The notes under the pieces were generated by a model. The model saw nothing but the letters and a program-made list of their open reading frames with translations. It did no database searches and had not been told where the DNA came from. A DNA stretch of 64,000 bases from Globodera rostochiensis (Eukaryota; Nematoda; Chromadorea; Rhabditida; Heteroderidae): assembly GCA_018350325.1 (NCBI GenBank), contig JAEVLN010000018.1:1430185-1494184 (forward strand), given 5' to 3'. The position numbers were made by a program, and so were the translations under genes. Shown here in pieces: positions 42,257-53,702 of this stretch (position 1 is the first letter of the stretch; each line of letters begins with the position of its first letter).

Positions 42257-42318
42257 ATCTTTTTAAAACAAAATTAAAGAAATGACCCGACCCATTCATC
42301 AACTTTGAAATTTTTTAA

Positions 42319-42474
42319 ATGAATATTCAACGGTTTATAAATTTACGCAACAGACTGGTGTACTTCTATTCAAATTCAATAAAAACCATACGAGCAAGAT
42401 TTAAAATTTTTGGAAGCGGACTATCCAAAACCAAATTCCAGAATAGCACCATCGTGCGCGCTAATATTCTTTGA
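42319..42474 (+). CDS. Small ORF with mitochondrial-presequence-like N-terminus
   Basis: ATG at 42319, 51 codons to TGA: MNIQRFINLRNRLVYFYSNS, IKTIRARFKIFGSGLSKTKF, QNSTIVRANIL. Arg-rich, no acidic residues for its whole length, an amphipathic pattern typical of mitochondrial import signals. It may be a first exon (possible donor ATC|GTGCGC). Import role is inference. Confidence 0.4.
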   Translation: MNIQRFINLRNRLVYFYSNSIKTIRARFKIFGSGLSKTKFQNSTIVRANIL

Positions 42475-42698
42475 ATGAGCACATTCTGGCATTCACAGTA
42501 ATTGCTTTAAAAACATATATTTTATGAATTACCTTCAGATTAAAATACAAGTAATATAAAAAACTGTTGAACTTTTATGATTTATAAAAAATACATTAAA
42601 TTAAATGCAATTAAAAAAATAAAAGATTAAAATATTATTTTAATTAATTTACTTTGAATTATGTCAATGTATTATTAGCCCCGTCCTAATTGATCAAT

Positions 42699-42788
42699 AT
42701 GGAAAATTTTCATCAACCATCAATAGGGTCGAATTTGTACGGGGTAACCTTTTTTTTGCAACAGGTTTGGCGAGAAGTCCAGAAATAG
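42699..42788 (+). CDS. Possible first exon (MENFHQPSIGSNLYG)
   Basis: ATG frame of 29 codons; the first 15 residues look like the N-terminus of a larger protein, followed by a GGG|GTAACC donor. No downstream partner fixed. Confidence 0.3.
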   Translation: MENFHQPSIGSNLYGVTFFLQQVWREVQK

Positions 42789-43258
42789 CATTCTACAAAA
42801 AAAAAGCAAAAAAACGAAAATATACCCATAACATCTAAAATTTTCCTTCAAAAATGCACCCTTAAAATTGACTTTTTCTTGGACCAAAAATGTACCCCCA
42901 AAAATTGATATTTTCCGAAAAAATTTGACTTTTGATTATTTTTTATAAAATTTTTGACCACATGTGAAAAAATTAAGTTTACAATTGTAAGAGGAAAATT
43001 AAAGTTGAAAATAAACAATAAAAAACGGGAATCAAGAACACAAAAATTATTCATCGATAATTTATACCCCTCCACCCCCGATGTTTGTGAATTTTAGGGA
43101 GTGCGCTGACGGTCATCTCGTTAATTTATACAAAAATATAAAGTTTTAATCAAAATAATCTCTATCTTCAGTTATCATACCTACCAAAACAGGAAATAAA
43201 ATTAGATTATGGCAATAAAAATTATGTATAAAGAAATATGAGAAGTCTTAATAAAAAA

Positions 43259-43351
43259 ATGTTCCTAGAGTGTTTAAAATCTAGAAAACTTTTCTATTGG
43301 TTGGAAAATAATAAAATTGCCGCTTGGCATTGTCCGAATTTCGTCGATTAA
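43259..43351 (+). CDS. Small ORF or exon (MFLECLKSRKLFYWLENN)
   Basis: ATG, 30 codons to TAA: MFLECLKSRKLFYWLENNKI then AAWHCPNFVD. An adjacent frame is also open past 43400 (KMMPPREGRNFKKTQMC). Unknown. Confidence 0.32.
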   Translation: MFLECLKSRKLFYWLENNKIAAWHCPNFVD

Positions 43352-44042
43352 AATGATGCCACCTCGTGAAGGCCGAAACTTTAAAAAAACGCAAATGTGC
43401 TAATGGATGGGGTCTATTGGCCTTTTTATTAATCAGTTAAACTGGAAAAATAAATAATAATAAAAGTTAAAAATAAATAAAAATAAAATTGAAAGTGAAA
43501 AAAATCTTAATTAAAATAAATAAAATAATTTAAAAAGCTAAATAAAATAAAAATGTGTGAGAGAAAAGGGACGAAAACCCAACGCCAAAAATGAGTAACA
43601 AATTAAAAATTCATTACATCAAAAGTACAATACAAAGCATAGCAGAATTATTTCTTAATTGTCCGTGGTAAACTCTTACAAAAGCCATAATAAATACAAT
43701 TTTAATCTTGTCGGCCTGCGCTTGACGAACATATATTTTAAAGTCTGAATGACCGATAAGGTGTACTTAACAAAATCAAGTTATTAAATTTTCAAACAAC
43801 CACTAAAAAGTTAATGAAACGACAAAAAAATAAATACCAATATTGAAAAGTTGAAAAATTAATAAGTTTCACATTTGCAATTTTAAAATTCATTTAAATC
43901 GCCGATTAAAATCGAAAAAGCTCGACAAAGCAAGCAATATCTGTTTCTACTGCTCGAAATAATATATAAAGCGATTTTAGTCAAAATTATTCACGGTGTG
44001 CTTTTCTATTCCCCCTTTTGTTATACTATACTTTTTTTACAG

Positions 44043-44144
44043 ATTCCTGACAAAGATGATAGCAAATACAGAAGTGTCGGCTTTGGATCGTGCATTCCAG
44101 GTCTCATTCTCAACGATCAGCCCATATCTGTCATGCCAACATAA
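44043..44144 (+). CDS. 3'-terminal exon of an unknown gene
   Basis: Strong acceptor CTTTTTTTACAG, then IPDKDDSKYRSVGFGSCIPG, LILNDQPISVMPT and TAA. Excellent splice context and coding-like composition; phase 0 entry. The upstream exons are not identified (candidates at 40.9-43.4 kb on the same strand). A second plus frame is open, but this one has the better composition. Confidence 0.5.
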   Translation: MPDKDDSKYRSVGFGSCIPGLILNDQPISVMPT

Positions 44145-44869
44145 ATTGATAAAATAAAAAATTAGTTAATTGTTAGTAAAAGTCTATTTAGTAATAGTAA
44201 ATAAAGATAAAATATATTTTCAAATCTTTGACAAGTAAGTAGAAATAAAAACAACAAAAAAATTGATTCAAATAAAATTTTAATATTTAATAACTTTCAA
44301 TTTCAATTGTTTAACAAAAATTATCCGTTGAAAAGACCTATCGACAGCGGCAAAAACATTTTAAAGAATACTTTGAAATTTGTGCTCCGAGCAAAAACAG
44401 TCTGCAATGTATTCGAACTTTTAAACAAATTTATTTTAATTTTATTTTCGTATGCGACAATGAGATAAAGAACAAAATTATGATCTACACCTAAAGAACT
44501 AATTTTTAAATAAAAGTTGTTAAATAACAATTAATTATTTCTGTTTAAAAAATAAATAACCATTCAAAGATTAAGGTGAATAAAAAGCACAATTTAAATT
44601 TATTTCCGACAACTAAAAAAATAAAAAATAAATAATTACGAGAAAAATAATAAATACTTTATAGAGAAATAACAAATAATTAAAAGTATGAGCCCGGACT
44701 GCCGTCAGAACGATACGATAGGTTCTGCTTTGAACTGATATATTAAAAGCGGCTTATATATTAAATTGCAATCTTTTCTTCTTCAGTTTGATAATTTCCT
44801 AAATTCTATTAATTATCGCTTTTGGGCGTCTTTTTTAATTTTTAAATTTCATTTGATACTGCTTTTCCG

Positions 44870-45090
44870 TTGACAATGATCGTTCTATCGTCCCCTCCCC
44901 CCATTCTATTGTTGCCCAACACTCCCCTATCCCGAATCGGAGGAGCCTATCCCCATATTATATAATCCCTCACCCCAAATAAAGCACAGTAACCCAATAT
45001 CCGTGTTTGGGGAGGCAGGCCATGACAACCGGCCGATTACCACTATCATGGAGGTCTCGCAATGGGGTAGTGGGAAAAAAAATGGCCGAG
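44870..45090. other. GC-richer patch
   Basis: C-rich, then G-rich DNA (CGTCCCCTCCCCCC, GGGGAGGCAGGCC). Several frames are open on both strands; no splice support. Confidence 0.4.
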
Positions 45091-45190
45091 AGTATGATAA
45101 ATTAATATTTATTCCCGAAATTAATAAATATTTTAAAATTAAAAAACTGCAAAAAATATTTAAATTATATAATAAATAGTTAAAGCCCAG

Positions 45191-45322
45191 TCGGAGGAGA
45201 AAGGAAAGGTTGAAGGGAGTTTAATGGATGAACGGTCGGAAATGGATTACGCCCGGAATGAAAACAAATGTGACATCGATATGCCCGAAATGAAAAGGAG
45301 AAAACATTTGATTAATAATTAA
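45191..45322 (+). CDS. 3'-terminal exon, charged nuclear-type
   Basis: Possible acceptor AAGCCCAG, then SEEKGKVEGSLMDERSEMDY, ARNENKCDIDMPEMKRRKHL, INN and TAA. Rich in Glu, Lys, Arg and Met with no hydrophobic core, like a disordered C-terminus. Very unlike its AT-rich context. Confidence 0.45.
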   Translation, partial: SEEKGKVEGSLMDERSEMDYARNENKCDIDMPEMKRRKHLINN

Positions 45323-45491
45323 ATTAAATAATAGTTATAAATACAATAAAAGAACTACTCCCAATATTCATCGAAATATGTGGGTTTTAAACCGTATCAA
45401 TCGATTGGGGCTTTAATATAAATGTTATTATTACTATTTAATTTGAAATAAATACATTGACAAAGCTTTGGTTTTATTAAACAATAAAATT

Positions 45492-45683
45492 CTAAAAATT
45501 AACAAAATTGATATTAAAATAAAATAACAAAGTTTTTAGAATTTTAATGGTTACTGAATGTTTCAATAACCTAATAATATTTATCTTTTCTTGAATCTGA
45601 TATAATTGGTTCCTAAATGTTATTTGGCATACTCTATGCAACGACTGGTTTTCCTGAGAACATACTGATGGAATATTGCCCAA
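45492..45683 (-). other. Minus frame, not supported as gene
   Basis: A 63-codon frame (ENQSLHRVCQITFRNQLYQI in the middle) without clear splice sites. Listed so that the stretch is not blank. Confidence 0.2.
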
Positions 45684-45925
45684 AATTCCAAAAAAAGCAA
45701 ATACATATTAAATAAAAGAAAGGCCACAATGGGGATCATCTGAAGGAAAATGATTGAGACTGGCCTATTTTTTCATAGCATATGTATCAAGAAAAAATAA
45801 AACAAAAATCTTTAACCTAACTATGTATTCAAAGAATAAAAAAACTAATTTTTGAAAACTTAATTAATAAATACTAAGTAAATAACTTTATAAGGGGGCT
45901 TCGCTGGGTGGGGAAGTCTGAGTAA

Positions 45926-46033
45926 GAAGGAGAAATTGTCAGCGATTGGAAACTGAAAGGACCCGGTGGACACTTTGATGGATTTGGGTGCATTGATTGG
46001 AAAGCGCTCCATGAGAGCATCACGGACATGTAA
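45926..46033 (+). CDS. 3'-terminal exon (..GPGGHFDGFGCIDWKALHES)
   Basis: Opens after a TAA at 45923 and reads EGEIVSDWKLKGPGGHFDGF, GCIDWKALHESITDM, TAA. A possible acceptor is AGTCTGAGTAAG. Composition (Gly, Trp, Asp, His) suggests a folded enzyme-like domain, but I do not recognise it. A second frame (KDPVDTLMDLGALIGKRSMR) is also open in the same DNA. Confidence 0.42.
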   Translation, partial: EGEIVSDWKLKGPGGHFDGFGCIDWKALHESITDM

Positions 46034-46039
46034 ACGTGA

Positions 46040-47675
46040 TTATCTTCTGTCCATATAAAAATAGATAAATTGTTTTAGCTATAACATAATAATTAATTAA
46101 ATATATATATAAAAGTAAATCCATTTATAAAACAGAATAAATAATTGCAGACGTAAATTCTAAAAATTGAATTCAAATAAAAAAAATGAAAAGATTAAGC
46201 ATAAAACAGATTATTTAAAATTGTCAGAACTTTAAAGAAAAAACATCATAAAATTGACAACAAAATAAAATAATTTTTAAATCAAATTTTATAGGAAAAT
46301 ATTTTTTCTTTTATGTATAAACAATAAATAACATTAAATTATGCACTTTTGTCGAGAACAGAATAATTGTACGATTTTTTGAATTGTGTGATTGTAAGGA
46401 ATGCATTTATGTATTTGGCTTCACAACGTATTTCGATGCAGCACCTATAATGACTATTGCTTCGATGTTAAGTCAAAAATATTAATAGTGAACATTAATC
46501 ATCGTTTAAGCTTTGGTTTAAAAAATAAAAATCGAACAAAAAATTTAAATGTTTTATTAATATAATTATTATTTCTCAAAAATTCAGCTTAAAGAATAGA
46601 CAACTATAAAATTATTTAGGTGCCTCAAGATGGCTGTTGACAAAAATTTGAAAGTAATTTTTTTACAGTGTTTAATAAATACAAAAGCTTTTAAAAAATT
46701 ACATAATAATATAATTACGAATTCATTAAATTTACAGTATATTTCAAAAAAAATATAATAAAAAATTTTAAAAATTAAAGTTTACGCGACTAAAATTTTA
46801 AAAAATTACAGTTTACGCGACTAACATTTTAAAAATTTAAAAAAGACTAATTTCCAAAAGCAATTTAGTTTTTATTGAAATATGAACTTTAAACATTATT
46901 CGAAAACGTATGTCAACTTTAATAAGTTCAAATTTAAATTTTGCAGCAAAGTAAAAATAAAATATATATAAATGTTAATAAAGGTAGAGTGCCCTAAAAG
47001 TCATACTCATGCAGGAGCCCTCATGCGTACCAAAAATCCAAAAATAGTTTTTTGAATTATAGTTCTTACTGGGTTGTTAAAATGCTTTTTAATGGAATAA
47101 AAAAACAAGTTTTCAACTAATTAGTTCTTTGTTAAGTATTAACATTTAGAATTAGAGGTTTTATATTGTTGTTCCTTCCTTATTTATTATAGAATTTTAT
47201 ATTGTTTTATATGCAAACAATTGTCGATTTTGTAATTAATATACACATTATTTGCTTAATTATCAAATTACATTCTTCTTCGTTATTAATTACGCCCTTA
47301 AGCAATACATTCTTTTAATTGTGGCAGGTTAATAAATTTAAGAAGTTTCATTTGTTTTTGTATTTTGCTGGATCATTTTCTAATTAATGAAATCAATAAT
47401 CGTTAAGATATTTATTGTTTGCAATCTTATATTAATTTATTTATTCTTTAACAGCAAGCATGTATACATACATTCCACTCATTCTTTTTTTTAAGTATGT
47501 AGTGTTTTTTTTTGTTTTATAAAATCTTTTTGTAAATTATACTTTAAGAGTATGAAGTTTGTAGGGCATAATGTTTAAAAAAATATATAATTTTTGTTAT
47601 ACATAATTCTTGAAAAGTTTGCAAATTAATATCGATAGCATAAATATGTCTTTGCGCAAGTTTTCCATTACTAAT
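46040..47675. other. AT-rich stretch; composition switch
   Basis: A-rich on the plus strand up to about 46980, T-rich afterwards. Short direct repeats (AAAATTTTAAAAATTA..GTTTACGCGACTAA twice near 46770-46825). No gene seen. Confidence 0.45.
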
Positions 47676-47680
47676 TTAAT

Positions 47681-47794
47681 TCAACAAATTTTTAAAGCTT
47701 TTCTATTTAATTGCCAAAACTCATGCTCTCCGAACGCATCATAAATGTCCCGCAACTTGGGATTTCCAATAATTGCGTATGCATTGTTTATTTT
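47681..47794 (-). CDS. J-domain (DnaJ-type) exon, C-terminal half
   Basis: Acceptor ACGTTTAG, then KINNAYAIIGNPKLRDIYDA, FGEHEFWQLNRKALKIC, TGA. I-N-x-A-Y, P-x-x-R-x-x-Y-D and the following Gly match helix III and the end of the J domain, which stimulates Hsp70 ATPase. The HPD loop must lie in an upstream exon at higher coordinates; I could not find it. A CAG|GTAAAC donor at 47837 has the right phase but its frame is closed five codons upstream. Either the gene is long with a distant exon, or this is an orphan fragment. It ends only about 17 residues after the J motif. Confidence 0.6.
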   Translation of the reverse strand, partial: KINNAYAIIGNPKLRDIYDAFGEHEFWQLNRKALKIC

Positions 47795-47799
47795 CTAAA

Positions 47800-49160
47800 C
47801 GTTATTTGTAAAATTAATAACGAGAGGTTTGTTTACCTGTAGCGCATTTTTTATTTATTTTGGCCAAAAGGAGTAAATTTTCGAAAATATTATAATAAAA
47901 ATGAATTAGAATATTTTTTAAGATTAAATATGAATATCTTATTCATGTTGTCTTATAATTTTTTATTATTTATCAATTTCATCACTAGTTTAATATCTCT
48001 ATATTTATTTGATTATTGTACAAAAAAATGTCGCTAAGCAAAATATGTTTTTTATATGTACTTTAGTAAGAAACATTAAATGTTCTTCTTTCCCGAAGCC
48101 ATGATTTCGTAGGTTACTGGTGTATGTGCTCCGCACATATATTAGGCCAAAAGATTTGTGCAAACAAATTGTTTTTAAATTTTTGTATGAAAATTAATTT
48201 TTAAGGTTTGTAAATACTTTTAAGCTTTTTCCAACTTTAGACTGATCTCATTGCAATTTGGTTTTATTCATAATGGATAATCTAAAATCTCATTTTATTT
48301 TATTTATATTTCGAACTATTATTATTTTCCACGTTGCGTTGAATAATTTTTATTTAAGTATGTGGAATTTGAATTAGTTGTTAACTATCATTCAAACAAA
48401 ATATTTATTTGTCACAAGATAAAATCATAACTACATAAAAACGATAAAATTTATAAAACAGATATTTTTTTATTTGAGTTTATTAATGAATTTAGCAATA
48501 ACAAATTAAAACCAAAATTAAATTCTGGCTGTATTGAGCCTTGTTGAAATTTCTTTATTCATGAGTCGTATAAAATAATGTTTTTATTATTTATCAATTT
48601 GCATCGCTATTCTTTAATATCTCTACATTTATTTGATTATTGTACAAAAAAATGTCGTTAAGCAAAATTTGTTTTTTATATGTACTTTAGTAAGAATCAT
48701 TTTTTTTTAATATTCTGAAGATATTATTTTCAAACATTTGATCCACACATTTAAATTGATATATTCATACTACACCCTTAATTTTTTTTTTTAAATAATT
48801 AATTCATTAATTAATTTTATTCACGATGTGTCGATCAAATTCATATTATGGCGCGTTGAGTTTATCCATTTAATTATGGCTCAATGTTGTAATGTTACGC
48901 TTTATAACTTTTTAGTTTTAGTGCTATTTAGGATTTAGATGTAATTAGGTAAAACATGGTTTTTGTTTGTTTGCGAGTTTAAGCTTTTAAATATAATTTA
49001 TTCGAATCAAGAATATAGCATATTCCTAATGTATTCAACTCTGGCTCGTTTATTATTTGTCCAAAAATTCATTACATGTTTATAAAGCTTGACAATGGAC
49101 GAAGCTTTTTTATGCGTCATTCTTGAAAAAATTTAAATGAACGTTTTTATTAAATTTGTT
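47800..49160. other. AT-rich stretch with a short direct repeat
   Basis: TTTATTTGATTATTGTACAA..ATGTCG..AAGCAAAAT..TTTTTTATATGTACTTTAG occurs at 48004-48067 and 48627-48690, about 620 bp apart. Could be intron of the J-domain gene. No exon supported. Confidence 0.5.
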
Positions 49161-49167
49161 TTATTTA

Positions 49168-49281
49168 TTAAATTTTAGATTTATTACTAAGGGTCTGATG
49201 ATTGGTATTAAGCAACAGATACACATACCGATCTGATTCTCTGACATGCAGAGTCAATGGCACGGCCAGGCCAATAATTGG
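49168..49281 (-). CDS. Exon-like ORF, unknown (LTLHVRESDRYVYLLLNTN)
   Basis: Acceptor TTAGCGTAG, then PIIGLAVPLTLHVRESDRYV, YLLLNTNHQTLSNKSKI to TAA. A competing minus frame reads NYWPGRAIDSACQRIRS and ends at a perfect GTATGTG donor, so one of the two is right but I cannot tell which. Confidence 0.4.
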   Translation of the reverse strand, partial: PIIGLAVPLTLHVRESDRYVYLLLNTNHQTLSNKSKI

Positions 49282-49923
49282 CTACGCTAAGGTATTACTA
49301 AATTAGCAATTTTAAATTTTATTTAAGATCTATCATGTATTAAGTTGATAATCATAAGACAATTTAGGGATTTTATTAAATTAAAGATTAATAACAAAAA
49401 TAATAAAAAAAATTTTTTTACGCAAATAATTTTACAATTATAGTTATTAATTTCTTATTTTTTATTTAGCATCAAATTAATTTTCAACTTATTTTTATTA
49501 ATCATATCTGCTCTTTGCGAAGTTTATATATTTTATCAAAAGTGTTTTTTTCCAACCAGAAAGCAAAAATTACTATTCATTCAATAATGCACTTATAAAA
49601 TCGGCAAGATGGTGTGGATTGCGCATTAATAAATATACATTTATACACTAAATACTTCACTTGAATATTATAAAAGATAGATATTTTTTAAATTTAATTC
49701 TTAATAAATAATTTTAAACTCGAGACAAATGTAACATCAATTTTACTCTCAAAAAAACTTAATAAAATGTTCTTTATTTTAAAACGAGATATATTTTTAC
49801 TATCTAAATAAGATAAAACTGGTTAATTTCTTTTAATTTCTTGATTAAATAATTAATATTCATTATTTAAGGGGTACTTTTTAATTCATATATATGTTAC
49901 TGTTGTAAAATTTTTGATTGTAA

Positions 49924-50100
49924 ACTTTGGAGTTTTTACTTTTTCGAGACTTTTTAGGCATGACTGCTAGAAGCCTAAGCCATTTGCGTTGCGGTTGTTG
50001 CTTTCTTCGAGTTGGTGGTCAATTTCCTTTCAACTTTCCGTATCCATTCCAAATTCTATTCATCTTTTTTTGCTCAGGAATTGTGAAAGAATGTTTTTAA
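49924..50100 (+). CDS. Exon-like ORF, strand uncertain
   Basis: Plus frame of 58 codons: TLEFLLFRDFLGMTARSLSH, LRCGCCFLRVGGQFPFNFPY and a hydrophobic end. The minus strand of the same DNA reads PPTRRKQQPQRKWLRLLAVM, PKKSRKSKNSKVYNQK, interrupted once by TGA further upstream. Both are plausible; the Lys/Arg-rich minus reading resembles a nuclear or ribosomal tail. Confidence 0.35.
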   Translation, partial: TLEFLLFRDFLGMTARSLSHLRCGCCFLRVGGQFPFNFPYPFQILFIFFCSGIVKECF

Positions 50101-50549
50101 CATTTTAAAGAATTGTTAAAAATTAGTATAATGAAACTAAATCGCGCACAATTTGCAAATATTAATTATTTTTTTGAAATTTAAATTTGTTCGTTTATAT
50201 CATGCAACAGTTTACAACTTAAATTTTTTTTTTAAATTTAACATTTTATTTGTAATAGTTTTTGGGTTGTACTTATTTATCATTTATTTATTATTTAAAA
50301 ACTTATCTTGTACAAATGAAAAAGATTAGAAATTAGAAATTTTAATTATTTTTTTGCAACTCATTGTTAAACCGCACAACACGGCACTGAAAATAATAAA
50401 ACCGTTTGCCTCTGTGAGTATTTTGTGAAATTTATTAGTTGATTTCAAGAAATTTTTTAATGTTTTTATATTATGCAAAAATATTAGGTTATTTCATGTG
50501 CATCAAATGGATCGCCGTTTTTCTTTGTATTCTTGATTGATGCGTTCTT

Positions 50550-50660
50550 TCATTTACATCTTAAAAGCTTGTCAACGAACGTGCTTTGACATATTAGAAT
50601 CTCCGCATGAGTTAAATTTAAATGATCTTGAATATCTTGTTCTTTAATTTTAATATTATT
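50550..50660 (-). CDS. 3'-terminal exon-like ORF, unknown
   Basis: Minus frame NNIKIKEQDIQDHLNLTHAE, ILICQSTFVDKLLRCK, TGA. Protein-like, amphipathic. On the same strand as the J-domain exon 2.8 kb downstream, but no link shown. Confidence 0.38.
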   Translation of the reverse strand, partial: NNIKIKEQDIQDHLNLTHAEILICQSTFVDKLLRCK

Positions 50661-50912
50661 GTGTTTGTTTCGTGTTTTAGTATTGAAATGTTACCAATGC
50701 AACATGCTTTTTGTTTATTGCTAATTAAATAAAATATTTAATAATAGTTGAGATTCTCAAATTTATTTAAATTTCATTGAGGAAAATCGACTGTATGCCA
50801 TAAATTTTTTGAATTATTTTACATTTCTATTTATTTTTTTAAGAACATTTTTTGCTAAAAAAATTTTATTTTACATATATTTGAAAATCTTGTTGTTTTT
50901 CTAAAATTTTAG

Positions 50913-52544
50913 TCACACATTATTTAAAAGGCTTTTTGAGTGTGAAATTTATTCAAAACCAAAGTGTACATTTGAAAAAAATTTAATTTTTTGTCACCAT
51001 CGTGAAATCTTCTGGCGAACTGGCGGCTTCCGCGTCTATTGCAGATCCTTCGATGATTTCCCCGTGCACAAACTCATTCGAGCTCTGGGTTTAACCTTTA
51101 GGTAAGGACCTACATTTTTATAATTGTTAACGTATTATTTAAATTTATAAGGTATGTTCAAGATAAATAAAATTTTGATTTATTTGAGAATGGACAAAAT
51201 GATTTGCCATTTTTCGCCTGCATTTACACAACTTGCAATTTTGGGTTTAATTCTGATACTAGCTTTCTCACTCAACGTTTTGTCAGTTCGTTGATTAAAA
51301 AATAATCATTTTTTATATTTATTTTAACAAATTGCATATTAATTAAAGAATTTGTATTTGCCTCTTAAATCTTTGTTTTTGCGAAATTATTAATTTTTTG
51401 CTAATAAGCCAATTTTTTTATTTTTTTATTTTTTAAATATTTAAAATAAAATAAATTATATTAAACCGCCTTTTGATGATTTATTTTATTATTTTCTCGT
51501 TTAATAAAATAAGTAATACATTTTGTTATTAAAGTATTTTAGTTTAAAAAGAATTTTATTCAAAAAAATGTAAATGTGATTTTGATTTTAAGTGATATTT
51601 TCTATGCATACCATTATAGATTTAGATGAGGAGGTTTTTTTGGAAGTTTTTATTACGTCCTTAAATTATTTCGAATAAATTAAAATTTAGATATTCATTT
51701 TATTTTTGTTAATTTTTTATTTTATTTTAAGCGCTGAATTTATGAAAAAAGTCACTCAAAAACCTGATTTTCCGATGTTAATTTGAAAGGCTATGCATTA
51801 ATTTCGAATTTTTTATGGCTTTTGTCATGTTCATTATTAGCCTTTTATTTTTCTTATATATAATTTAAGCATAGTTTCATTTATAAATTTTTTTAAATAC
51901 CAGCAAATTCTTAATATAATTTTATATAGAAAAAAAAAAATTTTTTTTTCTTCTTGTTTTAATCTCTGCAATTACAATAAAGTTGATGGCAACAAAATAT
52001 TTTGTCATTTAAACTGCAATTCGTTTATTAACCTATACTTTTTAGGTTTAATAGAATTTATATATTTTTATTATTAATATAATGAATATATTTTACAAAA
52101 ACAAATATAGTAGCTCTGGTAAAACAGGTAGTAGACATCAAAGCTCCCCATGCCACGCTAATGCTGCTTGTCTAGTGAGGATCCGTCGTCCGCTCGCAAA
52201 TATATTGAAACGCATGGGAACGATCTGCAGGGTAAAACTTTTTTATTTACAATTATAACAGTTAATTTATTTCGTATTTCTTCTGATGATTTATTATATC
52301 AAGCAATTTTATTATATCTAGCAATTTTATTTAATTTAGTTAATTTATTTTTAATTCTCAATTATCATACAATTTTTTTAATGATGTAAAAGTTACACCA
52401 TTTTATTAGCATATTAAAATTTATTTTTTTTTATAATTAAAGTTTATCAAATAAGCCACTATTATTACTTTATTAATTTTTATTTAATTTGAATTGAACA
52501 TAGGCCTAATTGTGACGAAGCTGTGGCTCTCTCCGGATGATTGA
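50913..52544 (+). CDS. Three 3' exons of an unknown gene, phases agree
   Basis: Exon A 50913-51101 (acceptor AAATTTTAG, donor AG|GTAAGG): HTLFKRLFECEIYSKPKCTF, EKNLIFCHHREIFWRTGGFR, VYCRSFDDFPVHKLIRALGL, TF. Exon B 52176-52231 (acceptor TTGTCTAG, donor G|GTAAAAC) joins through a split Ser codon: EDPSSARKYIETHGNDLQ. Exon C 52504-52544 (acceptor TTGAACATAG) joins through a split Gly: LIVTKLWLSPDD and TGA. Introns are 1074 and 272 bp. Phases fit at both joins without adjustment. At least 94 residues, no signal or membrane segment, six Cys/His in exon A. No family recognised; upstream exons missing. One of the most coherent unrecognised genes in the window. Confidence 0.62.
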
Positions 52545-52609
52545 GAAATTGTTGTTCCAATTTAAAAAAAACATTTTTAGCCTATTGTTTAGTCAGATCT
52601 AGCGCAGGA

Positions 52610-52690
52610 TATCTTGTATTTCCGCCGGTGCTATTTTGGTCTCAGCGCCCAACCCCGCGTAGACCCCCATAGGATTTTTAAAAGATTTAA
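52610..52690 (-). CDS. Short exon-like ORF (MGVYAGLGAETKIAPAEIQD)
   Basis: Minus ATG frame of 23 codons to TAG, in a GC-rich patch directly after the plus-strand stop at 52544. Too short to classify; the plus strand is also open here. Confidence 0.28.
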
Positions 52691-52699
52691 ATAAGAATT

Positions 52700-53700
52700 T
52701 TAATAGAATAGGTAATTTATTGGCATCTTTCAAATTATTCAGGTTTTAAGATTAAACTTTATAATTTAGACTTATTATTTTATGAAAGTTTTAAAGGTTT
52801 ATAAATTTTATTGCTTAGTAGGTGTTAGTTAGTTGACTAAAATAATATTGTCGGATATTGGCATGTGATCTCGCGCTCAAGTGCCATAGGGCTTCATAGT
52901 TGAAATAAAATATGATCGATTTTTATATGATCGTTTTCTTCTTTTCGCGAACCATTGAGTTACTTTAAAATTTTTATGTATTTAAAGATGTTTTATTAAA
53001 CGCTTGCATCTGTCAATTTCACATTGTTCCCCAGCATCATCATTTATCAGCATTATTATATTGTCAATTGGTGTAGAGCTTTGGTGCTGGGTTTGACCAT
53101 ATTATCAATTTTCAAAATAATGTTAAGTCATTTTTTTGTCTCACATATTTTATTTTAAATAGTTATTTTTATTTCAGTTTAATTTATTATTTTTTTTGAA
53201 ATGACTTTTATCATTCAAGAAGTAGTTTAGTTAGGAATATAATTTCTTTATTGAATATAGTTAAAATTTCGCGTTTGAGATTAATTGTTGTCGCTTCAAT
53301 TTTTATTATTATTTAACATTAAGTGTTGTGGAATATGTTTTTTACATTTAAACTTACTTTAATATTCTCACTTCATATTTTTTTAATCGGCTGATATAAA
53401 TAATAGAGGTTTTCTTAGTTTTTTATCCATAATTTATCTAGCGTTTACCTTTTTTTATATATCCGCATTAGAAAAGCTTTACAGTGTGTGTTTTTTGCGA
53501 GTAGGTTAGCAAAAAAAAATTCAACAACTGATTTATATTAAATAAATGGTTTTTTTTAAATTTACATACTTTTTTAATGATTTGCATTATGTTTATTTGG
53601 TTTCAAACGTAAATTTCATTTATCAAATTAAAGTAGATTTTTTACCGGTTTAAAAACTCACTTAAGAGTTTATTATGTGGTTTATTATTAAGCTTTGTAC
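52700..53700. other. AT-rich stretch, no supported gene
   Basis: A hydrophobic plus frame around 53020-53150 (VNWCRALVLGLTILSIFKIM) is the only candidate; no splice support. Confidence 0.4.
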
Positions 53701-53702
53701 AG

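Noticed and set aside
52610..52690. Resemblance of VYAGLGAETKIA to P-type ATPases
   Set aside because: Short match without the flanking conserved blocks.
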